Shown in pieces: positions 25,619-34,923 of a DNA stretch of 34,923 bases. The stretch is from Anaerolineae bacterium. Its GTDB lineage: Bacteria; Chloroflexota; Anaerolineae; Aggregatilineales; Phototrophicaceae. Where the stretch lies: the NCBI GenBank assembly GCA_022843745.1, contig JALHNB010000035.1:33970-68892 (forward strand), given 5' to 3'. Every line of letters begins with the position of its first letter. The first letter of the stretch is position 1. The notes beneath the pieces are model-generated. The model saw only the letters and a program-made list of their open reading frames with translations. It had not been told where the DNA came from and did no database searches. Position numbers and translations under genes: made by a program.

Positions 25619-26101
25619 CTATGCCCAATCCTTGATGGTTTCGCCATAGATTTTTTCCTGCAAGGTCAGGATGCCGTGCAGAAGTTGTTCCGGGCGGGGC
25701 GGGCAACCAGCGACATATACATCGACTGGGATAATTTCGTCCACACCCTGCACCACCGCATAGTTGTTATAGACACCACCGCAGGAAGCGCAGTCGCCCA
25801 TCGAAATCACCCACTTTGGCGAGGCCATTTGATCGTAAAGCTGGCGCACAACGGGGGCCATTTTGCGCGTCACACGCCCAGAGACGATAATCAAATCGGC
25901 CTGACGGGGTGTTGCACGATTAAGCTCCATGCCAAAGCGTGACAGATCGTAGCTCGAAGCCTGTGTGCTCATGTATTCAATCGCGCAGCAAGCCAGACCG
26001 AACAGCAGCGGCCACATCGCGCCATTTCGCGCCCAATTAATCGCTGTATCCAGCGTGGTCGTTACCACACCGAGATTACCGAGTTTCTGTGTTACTCCCA
26101 T
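25619..26101 (-). CDS. nuoB: NADH-quinone oxidoreductase subunit B
   Basis: The subunit holding the terminal [4Fe-4S] cluster N2 that reduces quinone. Counting from ATG 26101 (160 residues), the ligands are Cys38-Cys39 ([10 protein letters not shown]), Cys104 ([10 protein letters not shown]) and Cys133 ([14 protein letters not shown]); their spacings match the family. I favour ATG 26101 because CGGGAG lies about nine bases upstream; ATG 26122 would add seven residues and has no visible site. The start overlaps the end of nuoA by ten bases, indicating translational coupling. Confidence 0.97.
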   Translation of the reverse strand: MGVTQKLGNLGVVTTTLDTAINWARNGAMWPLLFGLACCAIEYMSTQASSYDLSRFGMELNRATPRQADLIIVSGRVTRKMAPVVRQLYDQMASPKWVISMGDCASCGGVYNNYAVVQGVDEIIPVDVYVAGCPPRPEQLLHGILTLQEKIYGETIKDWA

Positions 26102-26451
26102 TCCAATGCTCCCGACTTCCATTCATAGAGAAGTCCAACTGTCAGAATAAAAAGGAAAACGCCCATTGTTATCAGGCCGTAGATACCCAGATCGCGGAAC
26201 ACAACCGCCCAGGGCAGGAAAAAGATCACTTCAATGTCAAATAGGATGAACAAAACGGCGATCAGATAAAACTTGATGGGGAGGCGGCGAACGGCGGGGC
26301 CAATCGGTTTCATGCCGCTTTCATAGGGTGCGCGCTTGCGCGTGGTCGGGCGATGCGGGCCAAAAATCCGCGAAATCACCAGAATAATGAACGTAACCAG
26401 TACCGATATGACGAGTAACGCAGTGATCGGTGCAAATGTATCCAGAGCCAT
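26092..26451 (-). CDS. nuoA: NADH-quinone oxidoreductase subunit A
   Basis: A three-helix membrane subunit at the heel of complex I, 119 residues. The conserved [11 protein letters not shown] motif is in the loop after helix 1, and [18 protein letters not shown], with the conserved D-x-E, is in helix 2. ATG 26451 is chosen because AGGAG lies six bases upstream; an in-frame ATG at 26466 would overlap that site. It is the first gene of the nuo operon. Confidence 0.97.
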   Translation of the reverse strand: MALDTFAPITALLVISVLVTFIILVISRIFGPHRPTTRKRAPYESGMKPIGPAVRRLPIKFYLIAVLFILFDIEVIFFLPWAVVFRDLGIYGLITMGVFLFILTVGLLYEWKSGALEWE

Positions 26452-26502
26452 CAGCCACTCCTGCACGTCGATTGTTCAATTTGGAGCAAATAAACTAAGG
26501 CA

Positions 26503-26531
26503 AGATTAGCATATCTTAACCACTGAGTCAA
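26503..26531 (-). promoter_or_regulatory. Candidate promoter of the nuo operon
   Basis: On the minus strand TTGACT (26526-26531) and TAATCT (26503-26508) are 17 bases apart, about 52 bases before the nuoA start. The -35 is a five-of-six match; the -10 is weak. It sits in the only sizeable gap upstream of nuoA, shared with the divergent hydrolase gene. Confidence 0.4.
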
Positions 26532-26639
26532 ATATATCGTATTTGTGTTTTTTTACGAGGGATGTGCCATGTTTCCAGAGGCTAAATCCAGACTTTAGCG
26601 GTATATTCAAGCAGGTTAACACAGGTAAAAAATAGTGAG

Positions 26640-27335
26640 ATGGCGAATATGGAACTGGTTACGAAATCGGTCAGCATCCCTGGCGGCACACCCAGACTCA
26701 GCGGTTACTTTGCGCACCCCACGGGCGGCGAGTCGCTTCCCGCGCTAGTCATCATCCACGAAGCGTTCGGCCTCAACGACAACATTCGTCAGATCACAGA
26801 GCGATTCGCCAACGAAGGTTATGCGGCGCTGGCAGTTGACCTGTTCGCGGGGCGCAATCGTATGGTCTGTATGTTCCGCTTTTTCAGCGACATGTTTATG
26901 AATTCTCTCAATCACAACGGCATCCAGGATCTAAAAGTCGCGCTCACCCATCTGCAAGATCAGCCGATGGTCGATAAAAATCATGTGGGCGCTGTCGGCT
27001 TTTGTATGGGCGGCGGATTCGCGATTGCCTGGGCTTGCAGTGATGAACGCTTAAAAGTGATCGCGCCATTTTATGCGATGGCACCGCGCCCGATTGAAGC
27101 CGTTGCGCGTTCATGCGCTGTGGTCGGCTCATGGCCGGAAAAAGATTTCAGCACGGGTGGAGGTCATAACGTGGAAGCGCTATTGAGCAAAAACAACATT
27201 CCGCACGACATCAAATTTTATCCCGGCGCGACTCACTCATTCCTCAATAGTCGGCGCGATAGCAAACCGGAGAATCAAACGGCGGCGGCGGACTCATGGG
27301 AACGGATGATGGCGTTTTTCAAAGAACAGCTTTGA
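26640..27335 (+). CDS. Dienelactone hydrolase family protein
   Basis: A 231-residue cytoplasmic alpha/beta-hydrolase of the dienelactone hydrolase type. Visible signs: LPALVIIHEAFGLNDNIR (oxyanion strand and loop), the nucleophile elbow GFCMGGGFA with a cysteine as in true dienelactone hydrolases, an acidic residue in GSWPEKDF and the histidine in GATHSFLN. The domain is complete. No aromatic-degradation genes are nearby, so the natural substrate is open. Two in-frame ATGs (26640, 26649) are possible starts; neither has a strong ribosome binding site. It converges with the metallophosphoesterase gene, eleven bases apart. Confidence 0.88.
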   Translation: MANMELVTKSVSIPGGTPRLSGYFAHPTGGESLPALVIIHEAFGLNDNIRQITERFANEGYAALAVDLFAGRNRMVCMFRFFSDMFMNSLNHNGIQDLKVALTHLQDQPMVDKNHVGAVGFCMGGGFAIAWACSDERLKVIAPFYAMAPRPIEAVARSCAVVGSWPEKDFSTGGGHNVEALLSKNNIPHDIKFYPGATHSFLNSRRDSKPENQTAAADSWERMMAFFKEQL

Positions 27336-27346
27336 GCGCTTCAATC

Positions 27347-28210
27347 TTACAGGTACTGTGAAAAAGTTGACGACTCGCGTAGTTTTTCGATAACAACCTG
27401 CGGCAAATGATCGCTTTTTACCGCAGTCATGAGTTCATCTAATGTAAGTGGCTGCAATTCACCCGTCCAGCGCTTCCGCAGCAACGGCGTAAAAACTGCC
27501 AGCAGGGGTTCGGGCGCAAGTGGATAGACTTCTTTGATAATCCAATTAAGATGAGCTTGAAGATCAGCGGAAAGAACGGACTCCTGATAACGATCACGCG
27601 CCATCATAAAACCCGCGTCGAGATCAACTTCCGGCGTAAATTTCTTATTCTGCCCACTCAGATCAAAATGTTCCACGATAGGCGCGGCTTTAGATCGAAG
27701 CGTTAGTCGAGCAACGGACTGGATCGTCTGGCGTACAGGGAAACCACCAGAGGCAATCGCACCAGCGTTTATCAACAGCACACCATCATATTTCAGTGCC
27801 ATCGGAATATGCGTATGCCCATAAATAACGATTTGCGCGTCACTTCGTTTGCCGAAACTCGCCCATCGCGCCAATTTCGGATGCCAATTATCGTCTTTTC
27901 GGCGTTCCATTTCCTCATTGCGATCAGGGAAATGACCATGCGTAACGACGATGCGCTGTCCAGCCGCTACCAATGTGTGCTGGAACGGCAGAACTTGCTT
28001 GGCTTGTTCGCCTTCATCATTGCCATGCACAGCCACTACCGGGGCAATCTGGCTGAGTTTATCGAGTACCCACATCTCGCCGACATCACCTGCGTGGATA
28101 ATCAGGTCAACACCTGCAAAACACTCAAAAACAGCTTCGGGTATATCATCCCACCGAAATGGGATATGGGTGTCAGAAATGAGGCCGATGGTGACAGTAG
28201 CGTCGGGCAT
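27347..28210 (-). CDS. YfcE/MJ0936-type metallophosphoesterase with C-terminal extension
   Basis: A 287-residue calcineurin-like phosphodiesterase. All metal-ligand motifs are present in order: GLISDTHIP, IIHAGDVGE, VHGNDEGE, VVTHGHFPD and IYGHTHIP. The catalytic domain ends at about residue 185. The remaining ~100 residues are mostly helical and are not part of the usual small YfcE proteins (about 160-190 residues). It starts 17 bases after the Uma2 gene and is probably the last gene of the dnaG-rpoD transcript. Natural substrate unknown. Confidence 0.88.
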   Translation of the reverse strand: MPDATVTIGLISDTHIPFRWDDIPEAVFECFAGVDLIIHAGDVGEMWVLDKLSQIAPVVAVHGNDEGEQAKQVLPFQHTLVAAGQRIVVTHGHFPDRNEEMERRKDDNWHPKLARWASFGKRSDAQIVIYGHTHIPMALKYDGVLLINAGAIASGGFPVRQTIQSVARLTLRSKAAPIVEHFDLSGQNKKFTPEVDLDAGFMMARDRYQESVLSADLQAHLNWIIKEVYPLAPEPLLAVFTPLLRKRWTGELQPLTLDELMTAVKSDHLPQVVIEKLRESSTFSQYL

Positions 28211-28227
28211 TTTCAGTGACGATCAGA

Positions 28228-28809
28228 TCATTCAAAAATCGCCTTGACAGCGATCTCGAAACCGGGAAGCACATTTCCACCTGTCAGCGTATCCTTAACA
28301 GTGAATTTCGAGTAGGAGTTTTCGCTGCGAACCGTGACGGTTTTAGGTTTGGGGTCAAATACCCACACAATCTGTACACCATCTTCGAGGTAGCCATCTA
28401 CCTTCGCTTCGACCTCGGTGTATTTATCATTTTGTGAAATAACCTCAATCACAAGATCAGGCACTAAAATAAATGGCTTACGTCGCCAATCGGGATGCTC
28501 GGCTTTATAAGCTGCCAGCCGATCAGCGCGAAAAACCATCACATCCGGTGTTCGTGAGCCTTTTACCCAGTCAGTTGATTCCTCCATGACAAAAGCTGCT
28601 TCACTATGAACTGCATAGGCCACTTGCTCTGGATCATGTAGGAACAGAGCATCATAAACGACTTTAGCAACGCTATTGTGCCCTGCAACGGCTGGACTCA
28701 ATGGAATTCTCTCCCCATTAATCAACTCAAACGGCCCTTCGGTTTCATAGAGCCGGACAAATTCCTCAATGGTCATGAGTCCAGTTTGTTCGATTGGATG
28801 ATCGACCAT
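28228..28809 (-). CDS. Uma2-family (DUF820) putative endonuclease
   Basis: A 193-residue protein of the Uma2 family, a PD-(D/E)xK nuclease fold that is abundant in Cyanobacteria and Chloroflexota. The motif layout is visible: MTIEEFVRLYETEG and FELINGERIPLSP at the N-terminus, RTPDVMVFRADRL, PDLVIEVISQNDKYTEVEAKVDGYLEDGV style core (acidic residue, then the Glu-x-x-x-Lys region), and VWVFDPKPKTVTV near the end. Its ATG is three bases after the rpoD stop, with GGAG inside the end of rpoD as ribosome binding site. Biological role is unknown; many copies are thought to be linked to mobile DNA. Confidence 0.88.
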   Translation of the reverse strand: MVDHPIEQTGLMTIEEFVRLYETEGPFELINGERIPLSPAVAGHNSVAKVVYDALFLHDPEQVAYAVHSEAAFVMEESTDWVKGSRTPDVMVFRADRLAAYKAEHPDWRRKPFILVPDLVIEVISQNDKYTEVEAKVDGYLEDGVQIVWVFDPKPKTVTVRSENSYSKFTVKDTLTGGNVLPGFEIAVKAIFE

Positions 28810-28812
28810 CGC

Positions 28813-30480
<1,668 letters not shown>

Positions 30481-30543
30481 TCAACTATGAGAACAAACAG
30501 GAAAGGAGAGGCAATAGTCTCTCGGTGCGTGGATCAACAACTC

Positions 30544-32589
30544 TTAGTATAGTATTTTTGCCTGACGCTGCAATTCCGCGTCAATTAGCCCTCTGGCTTT
30601 GTTCGATAAATTCGCCCGGACATGCAGCTCAAACTGCTGAGAGGTTTCCATTTGCAGGTCTGCAATCAGAAACGACAAATCCGTGCGTTCCAGATCTAAA
30701 CGCCGCTTCCGCAGACTCAGTGCGTTTTCGATCAACTTGACTTTGAAGTCGGCCTCAGTATTGATCCGGGTCTGCTGTTTCAAATACATCGAGAGGTCAA
30801 TTGATAAACCATGACGCAGTTTGGGCCGGAGTGTTTCCAGATCATCAATCAAAATCTCGACGAGTTCCTGCCGCAATCCTTCGTCCAGATTCGCCTGCAA
30901 ATAATCCGCAGACTCCATTTCATCCTGCTCCATCGCTGCCTGGAACACCCGCATCAGCGCTCGGTAATCGCTGTGGCTGAAGTCTTCCATGCCAAAATCG
31001 CCCAGCGGCCCGTTTAGAAGTGTGCTGTCTCCCCCGGCAATTTCGCGGAATTTGCGGTTGATATGGTACAGCAAGTCCGGCTGTTGAAGCAGCGCCCGCA
31101 AACAATCCATTTCACGGCGAACACCTTCTCGTGTTTGAGCAACTTTCCGCGAGATCGAACGGAACGGCGCGTAATCTTCGGCATCCGGCGGAGCTTGCCC
31201 ATCCTCATAATTCTGAGGCGGGAAATCGGGCGGTTCGGCTTCGGCAGGCATCCGGCGCGGAGGTTTGGCGCGTTCGATGCGTTTCTGCTCCTCCGCCCAG
31301 CCTAACAAGTCTTTTTCATTAATATGAAGCTTCAGCGCGAGTTTTTGTAAGTTATCCTGTTTATACAGATTGCTTTCGGATGCCAGCAGAATGGGCAGCA
31401 AACGCCGCGCGACTGCTTCACGCTCCTGTAAACTGGCCTGCTGCGGCAGAGCAGAAACTTCGACCTCGATCACATAATCAGCTACTGGCATAGCAGAATC
31501 GACCAATTCCTGCCAGCGCTCCGGCGATTCACGGATCAGGTCATCAGGGTCTTTCGCGCCGGGAATTTGCAGCACGCGCATATCGACGGACAATTTCCCG
31601 CTGTAATCGGCCTGGAGCGCAGAACGCGCGACTTCCAGACTGCGCATGGTGGCGTTCTGTCCGGCGGCATCGGAATCCAGCGCAAGGATAATCTTTTTGG
31701 CATAACGTGGCGCGATCAGTTTCAACTGCGCTTCGGTGAGCGCCGTCCCCATCTGTGCGATCACATTAGTAAATCCGGCCTGATGTGCCTGAAGCGCATC
31801 CATGTAGCCTTCAACAATGACGGCGGTTTCCTGGTCACGGATCGTGCGTTTAGCCGCATCCAGCCCAAAAAGTGTGTGGCTTTTATCGAACAGCGGTGTC
31901 TGCGGGGAATTGAGATACTTGGGATTATCATCGGCAGCCAGCGCTCTTGCTCCAAAACCGATCACGCGCCCACGTTCGTCGCGAATCGGGATCATCAGGC
32001 GATTGCGAAAATAATCGTACACATGCCCTTTATCATTCTGGCGGGCAAGTCCGACTTCGATAATCTGCTTTTCGTCATAACCGATCAGCTTGAGGTGTTC
32101 AATCGCCATATCCCAGGGCGGAGGCAGCGGCGCGTAGCCGATCTGATATTGCCGCAGGGTTTCGTCGCTAAAGCCACGTTTGTGACGGGCATAAGCCAGT
32201 GCGGATTCATTTTCAAGCAAACGTTGGTGGTAATAATCAGCGGCAGCTTGCAGCAAACCTCGTAGTCCATCCAGTTTTTCGTCCTGCGCTTTTTGCACAG
32301 GAGTCTGCTGGCGGACTTCAATTCCCGCCTGCTTGCCGAGTTCACGGATGGCTTCACTAAAGGTCCAGCCGTGCATCTTCATGGCGAAATTAAAAATATC
32401 TCCACCTTCGGCACACGCGCCAAAACAGCGCCACGACTGCGTATCGGCATTGACAACAAAAGATGGGGATCGCTCAGAATGGAAAGGACAACAGGCTTTG
32501 TAAGTCCGACCTGCTTTTTTCAGCGGCGCATACTGCTGGATGTAGGACACGATGTCCAGTTTGGCTTTGATATCCTCAGCAACAGACAT
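30544..32589 (-). CDS. dnaG: DNA primase
   Basis: The replicative primase, 681 residues. Zinc-binding domain near residues 33-59: Cys34-x2-His37 (CCPFHSERSPSF) and CFGAC at 55-59, a C-x3-C spacing rather than the commoner C-x2-C. The RNA polymerase core domain and TOPRIM domain follow, with AVIVEGYMDALQAHQAG, the ILALDSDAAGQNA acidic motif and DPDDLI. The C-terminal ~200 residues would be the helicase-binding part. I choose ATG 32589, preceded by GAGGGG about ten bases upstream; a GTG three codons earlier is too close to that site. First gene of the dnaG-rpoD-Uma2-phosphoesterase run. Confidence 0.96.
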   Translation of the reverse strand: MSVAEDIKAKLDIVSYIQQYAPLKKAGRTYKACCPFHSERSPSFVVNADTQSWRCFGACAEGGDIFNFAMKMHGWTFSEAIRELGKQAGIEVRQQTPVQKAQDEKLDGLRGLLQAAADYYHQRLLENESALAYARHKRGFSDETLRQYQIGYAPLPPPWDMAIEHLKLIGYDEKQIIEVGLARQNDKGHVYDYFRNRLMIPIRDERGRVIGFGARALAADDNPKYLNSPQTPLFDKSHTLFGLDAAKRTIRDQETAVIVEGYMDALQAHQAGFTNVIAQMGTALTEAQLKLIAPRYAKKIILALDSDAAGQNATMRSLEVARSALQADYSGKLSVDMRVLQIPGAKDPDDLIRESPERWQELVDSAMPVADYVIEVEVSALPQQASLQEREAVARRLLPILLASESNLYKQDNLQKLALKLHINEKDLLGWAEEQKRIERAKPPRRMPAEAEPPDFPPQNYEDGQAPPDAEDYAPFRSISRKVAQTREGVRREMDCLRALLQQPDLLYHINRKFREIAGGDSTLLNGPLGDFGMEDFSHSDYRALMRVFQAAMEQDEMESADYLQANLDEGLRQELVEILIDDLETLRPKLRHGLSIDLSMYLKQQTRINTEADFKVKLIENALSLRKRRLDLERTDLSFLIADLQMETSQQFELHVRANLSNKARGLIDAELQRQAKILY
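30546..30573 (-). promoter_or_regulatory. Possible internal promoter for rpoD
   Basis: On the minus strand TTGCAG (30568-30573) and TATACT (30546-30551) are 16 bases apart, overlapping the last codons of dnaG. The -10 is a five-of-six match. It would give a leader of about 60 bases for rpoD. Confidence 0.3.
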
Positions 32590-32621
32590 TGCGGCCACAC
32601 CCCCTCAATGAAGATAAGCGC

Positions 32622-32650
32622 ATTATACATATGAGCGATTAGACATGCAA
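32622..32650 (-). promoter_or_regulatory. Promoter of the dnaG-rpoD operon
   Basis: On the minus strand TTGCAT (32645-32650) and a consensus TATAAT (32622-32627) are exactly 17 bases apart. Transcription would start near 32615, giving a ~26-base leader that contains the dnaG ribosome binding site. Confidence 0.6.
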
Positions 32651-32832
32651 CACAAAATGTTATGAAAAGCGTGTTTTCATGGAAATTTCAGAACAAATAT
32701 TTTACAAAATTGCCTCGTTTGCCGTCACCCTAACTTTGAGGGAGATTAAGCACAATACAATCATCTCAAAAGATTTACTCCTTTATAAATTTCATTTTAT
32801 GAAATTTACATCAATATTTACGGAACAACTAA

Positions 32833-32860
32833 CATATCATAAATACGGATATATGATGTG
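32833..32860. promoter_or_regulatory. Imperfect palindrome upstream of the helicase gene, possible operator
   Basis: CATATCAT and ATGATGTG form an 8-base inverted repeat with one mismatch and 12 bases between the arms, ending 34 bases before the start codon. The position fits an operator; no regulator gene is adjacent. Confidence 0.3.
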
Positions 32861-32894
32861 AATATGTTTACACGAAGATAGAGGAGTCTAAAAT

Positions 32895-34813
32895 ATGCCA
32901 ACTTATGGTGAAAAACTCGTTGCTGAATTAGTAAAAAGCCTGGATAGGAAAAAATACTATGGCATCCAAGAACCCACCATAACAGGTATCAAAAAAATAT
33001 CCGCCTATCGAAATCCTGATTTTGTTATTGTTGGTGTCTCGCTTGGTGTCATTATACTCGAAGTCAAAGATTGGGTGAAACTTCGGGGATATGATAAAGG
33101 AAAAGTAGAAATAGAACGACGTGATGGCACTATTGTTGCAGAAGACAATCCTCTCAAAATAGCCAGAGAATATGCACTTAATTTATCAGATCGTTTCAAA
33201 CAACTTGATGATCTGATATACATGCATCGTGGGCAAAAAAAGTTAAAATTTCCCTGGATGTACGCTGTAGCATTTCCTAATATCGAACAGAAAATCATTC
33301 AAAAATTTGTAGATCAAGGGGTATGGGATGAAGGGAGTATTTTAGCTAAAGAGCAACTAACTGAAGCAAAATTTGAACGCGCTTTACACAACATTCCAAG
33401 TGCATGGAAGCTAGATCATTTGATAAGTCCAAGCACCAGAGAAGTTATTCGCGCTGTTCTTGATCCTACTATTATCATTTCCGATATCGATGGGCAACCA
33501 CTAGGAGTGGAAACTGCTCCACAAACAATAATTATTCAAGAACCTCTCAAATCTCGTAACCCAAAACAGCCGACCTTGCTACCAATTGAGCTTCTAAATG
33601 AAAACGCACGTACTCTAGCCGAAAGCACCTCAGTACGCCTAGTTCGAGGTGTTGCAGGCAGCGGAAAGTCATTAGTTTTGGCCCGGCGTGCACAATATCT
33701 CGCAGAACAATATCCTGATCTACAGATTTTAGTATTAGCCTTTAACAGCGACTTGACTGCCGATCTTGAACGTCGTATTTCTACTTCACCCAATCTGAAA
33801 GTAACCAATTTTCACAAAATATGTTCACGAATTATGGGCAAAAAATGGCGTTCTCCTCAAAAAATTGAAGGTTGGCTGAACAATCGACTACCCGATTTTA
33901 TAGAGCAAAACCAGTTGACCACAGAGTTTGTAGCTGATGAGATCGAATGGCGTAAAGAACTGAAGATATACGACAACGACGAGTATTTAGAAATTGAGCG
34001 CGAAGGACGTGGAAGTTCTTTGAGGAGAGCGAAACGAGCGATCATCAACACTATTTTCGATCAATACATTAATTATCAAGAAGCAGAAAACACATTTGAT
34101 TGGTCGGATGTGCCTTTTTTGGCTTTAGCTGAACTAGAAAACGAACATCCATTGAAACATGCTTATGATGTGATACTGATTGATGAGGGGCAAGATTTTG
34201 CTCCATCATGGATTTCTGTTGTCAGGCATTTATTGAAACCGGGCGGGAATCTATTCATTTGCGATGACCCTACCCAAACTTTGTTTCGTTCTTTCTCTTG
34301 GAGGAGCAAAGGTGTTGAGGTTTCAGGTTATACGCGCGTTCTCCGCGTACCTTTCCGCTGCACCAGGGAAATCACACTTGCCGCACACAGTTTAATTAGC
34401 AGCGACAAAAATTTAAGTAGCTCTGAGGAAATTACTGAACCCGATCTCACATCTTATGAACTTATATCAGGCGAGATACCTAAAGCAATAAAATATCACG
34501 ATATTTATCAAGAGGTGAAATTCGTTGAGCAAAATGCACTCAACATGGTCAAATCAGGTATTCCGGCTAATCAGCCATCTTATGCCATAATAAGCGACTG
34601 GTAAGATATTGGGCGCATTTGAGAAATCAGGGGATGTATGTCGAAGCATTTAATAAAATGAAAGGGCTTGAATTTCGGGCTGTTTTGATACCACAAATCC
34701 AAACTGCATTTGAACAGCGTGATAGTTCCGCAGATGAATCAGAAATTAGCAAAAATCGACAAAGAATTTTTACGGCAATGACTCGCGCCCGGGAAACTCT
34801 TATACTGAACTGA
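32895..34813 (+). pseudogene. NERD nuclease-UvrD/Rep-like helicase, frameshifted
   Basis: The first frame (569 codons, to the stop at 34602-34604) encodes an N-terminal NERD domain with Asp42 and Glu56-x-Lys58 (ILEVKDW) as putative nuclease residues, then a superfamily 1 helicase: Walker A GVAGSGKS (Lys258), LVLAFNSDL, motif II DEGQD at 430-434, DDPTQTLF and RVLRVPFRCTREIT. The missing motifs V and VI are found in the -1 frame from 34601 to 34810: NKMKGLEFRAVLIPQ and FTAMTRARETLIL. The two parts join without loss if one G is restored in TGG at 34599-34601, giving ...SDWVRYWAHL... and about 639 residues. Either a real inactivating deletion or a base-call error. The gene is visibly more AT-rich than its neighbours, suggesting transfer. 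GAGGAG lies eight bases before the ATG. Confidence 0.88.
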
Positions 34814-34923
34814 TTCAAACTAATTTGCGAAAAGATGCCTGAGATTAATCATGGCAAATACAAGATGATGCCCGCCTAAGAAATAAGCATCTTTATGGTC
34901 ATCTCGTAATCTCAAAGCCCGAA
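34814..34923. other. Right-edge segment, no gene assigned
   Basis: These last 110 bases contain no complete gene. On the minus strand a frame of 33 codons is open from the window edge to a stop at 34820-34822 and reads like protein (RDDHKDAYFLGG, then HHLVFAMINLRHLF); on the plus strand a 24-codon frame runs off the edge. Neither is long enough to be significant. TGAGATTA at 34840-34847 and TAATCTCA at 34907-34914 form an inverted repeat. Confidence 0.3.

Larger units (their letters stand above)
32590..32894. other. AT-rich intergenic region between dnaG and the helicase gene
   Basis: This 305-base gap holds the dnaG promoter at its left end and the ribosome binding site of the next gene (GAGGAG at 32881-32886) at its right end. 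The middle is AT-rich and I see no RNA gene. A 60-codon open frame at 32679-32861 has no supporting features and I do not call it. An imperfect palindrome is listed separately. Confidence 0.7.

Noticed and set aside
32679-32861. 60-codon frame in the AT-rich gap
   Set aside because: Low-complexity composition, no ribosome binding site, and such a frame is easy to get by chance.
34804-34842. A second frameshift at the end of the helicase gene (frame continuing TELIQTNLRKDA)
   Set aside because: The helicase motifs are already complete before this point and the stretch is too short to judge.

Overview
The window is about 35 kb of bacterial chromosome, fairly GC-balanced, with typical long ORFs. 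It is dominated by a complete 14-subunit respiratory complex I (nuo) operon on the minus strand. Separate nuoC and nuoD genes, a DUF4397-type domain, a Uma2-type nuclease and GGGGC-armed intergenic palindromes together suggest Chloroflexota (Anaerolineae-like). That placement is inference from gene content only; no rRNA gene or other strong phylogenetic marker was compared.

Layout. 1-2436 (+) is the 3' two-thirds of mfd, cut by the window edge. 2439-6833 is a run of small accessory genes: a YbaK-type tRNA deacylase, a macro-domain protein, a MarR regulator, an FHA protein, an Hsp20 chaperone with a clear terminator, a small membrane protein and a DMT exporter. 6980-8956 (+) is a secreted serine hydrolase of the beta-lactamase/PBP fold, followed by a palindromic terminator. 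9036-26451 (-) is the operon nuoA-B-C-D-E-F-(TPR gene)-G-H-I-J-K-L-M-N, with a plausible promoter upstream of nuoA. 26640-27335 (+) is a dienelactone-hydrolase-like gene. 27347-32589 (-) is dnaG-rpoD-Uma2-metallophosphoesterase, reading from a well-formed promoter at 32622-32650. 32640-34923 is AT-rich and looks different from the rest: it holds a NERD nuclease/UvrD-like helicase gene broken by one frameshift, then a short uninterpretable tail.

The complex I genes supply the whole machine: NuoE/F/G for NADH oxidation and Fe-S transfer, NuoB/C/D/I for the quinone-reducing arm, and NuoA/H/J/K/L/M/N for the proton-pumping membrane arm. What stands out is that several membrane subunits are enlarged. 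NuoJ carries an inserted ~220-residue domain resembling DUF4397, predicted outside the cytoplasm. NuoL carries a ~120-residue acidic repeat insert and a separate His/Asp-rich loop. NuoH is extended at both ends. A TPR protein gene sits between nuoF and nuoG. This decorated complex I is the most interesting feature here. Intergenic gaps inside the operon also hold stem-loops: three GGGGC-armed palindromes of a family that also forms the terminator at 8984-9006, and one long GTGCTGAGT-based hairpin.
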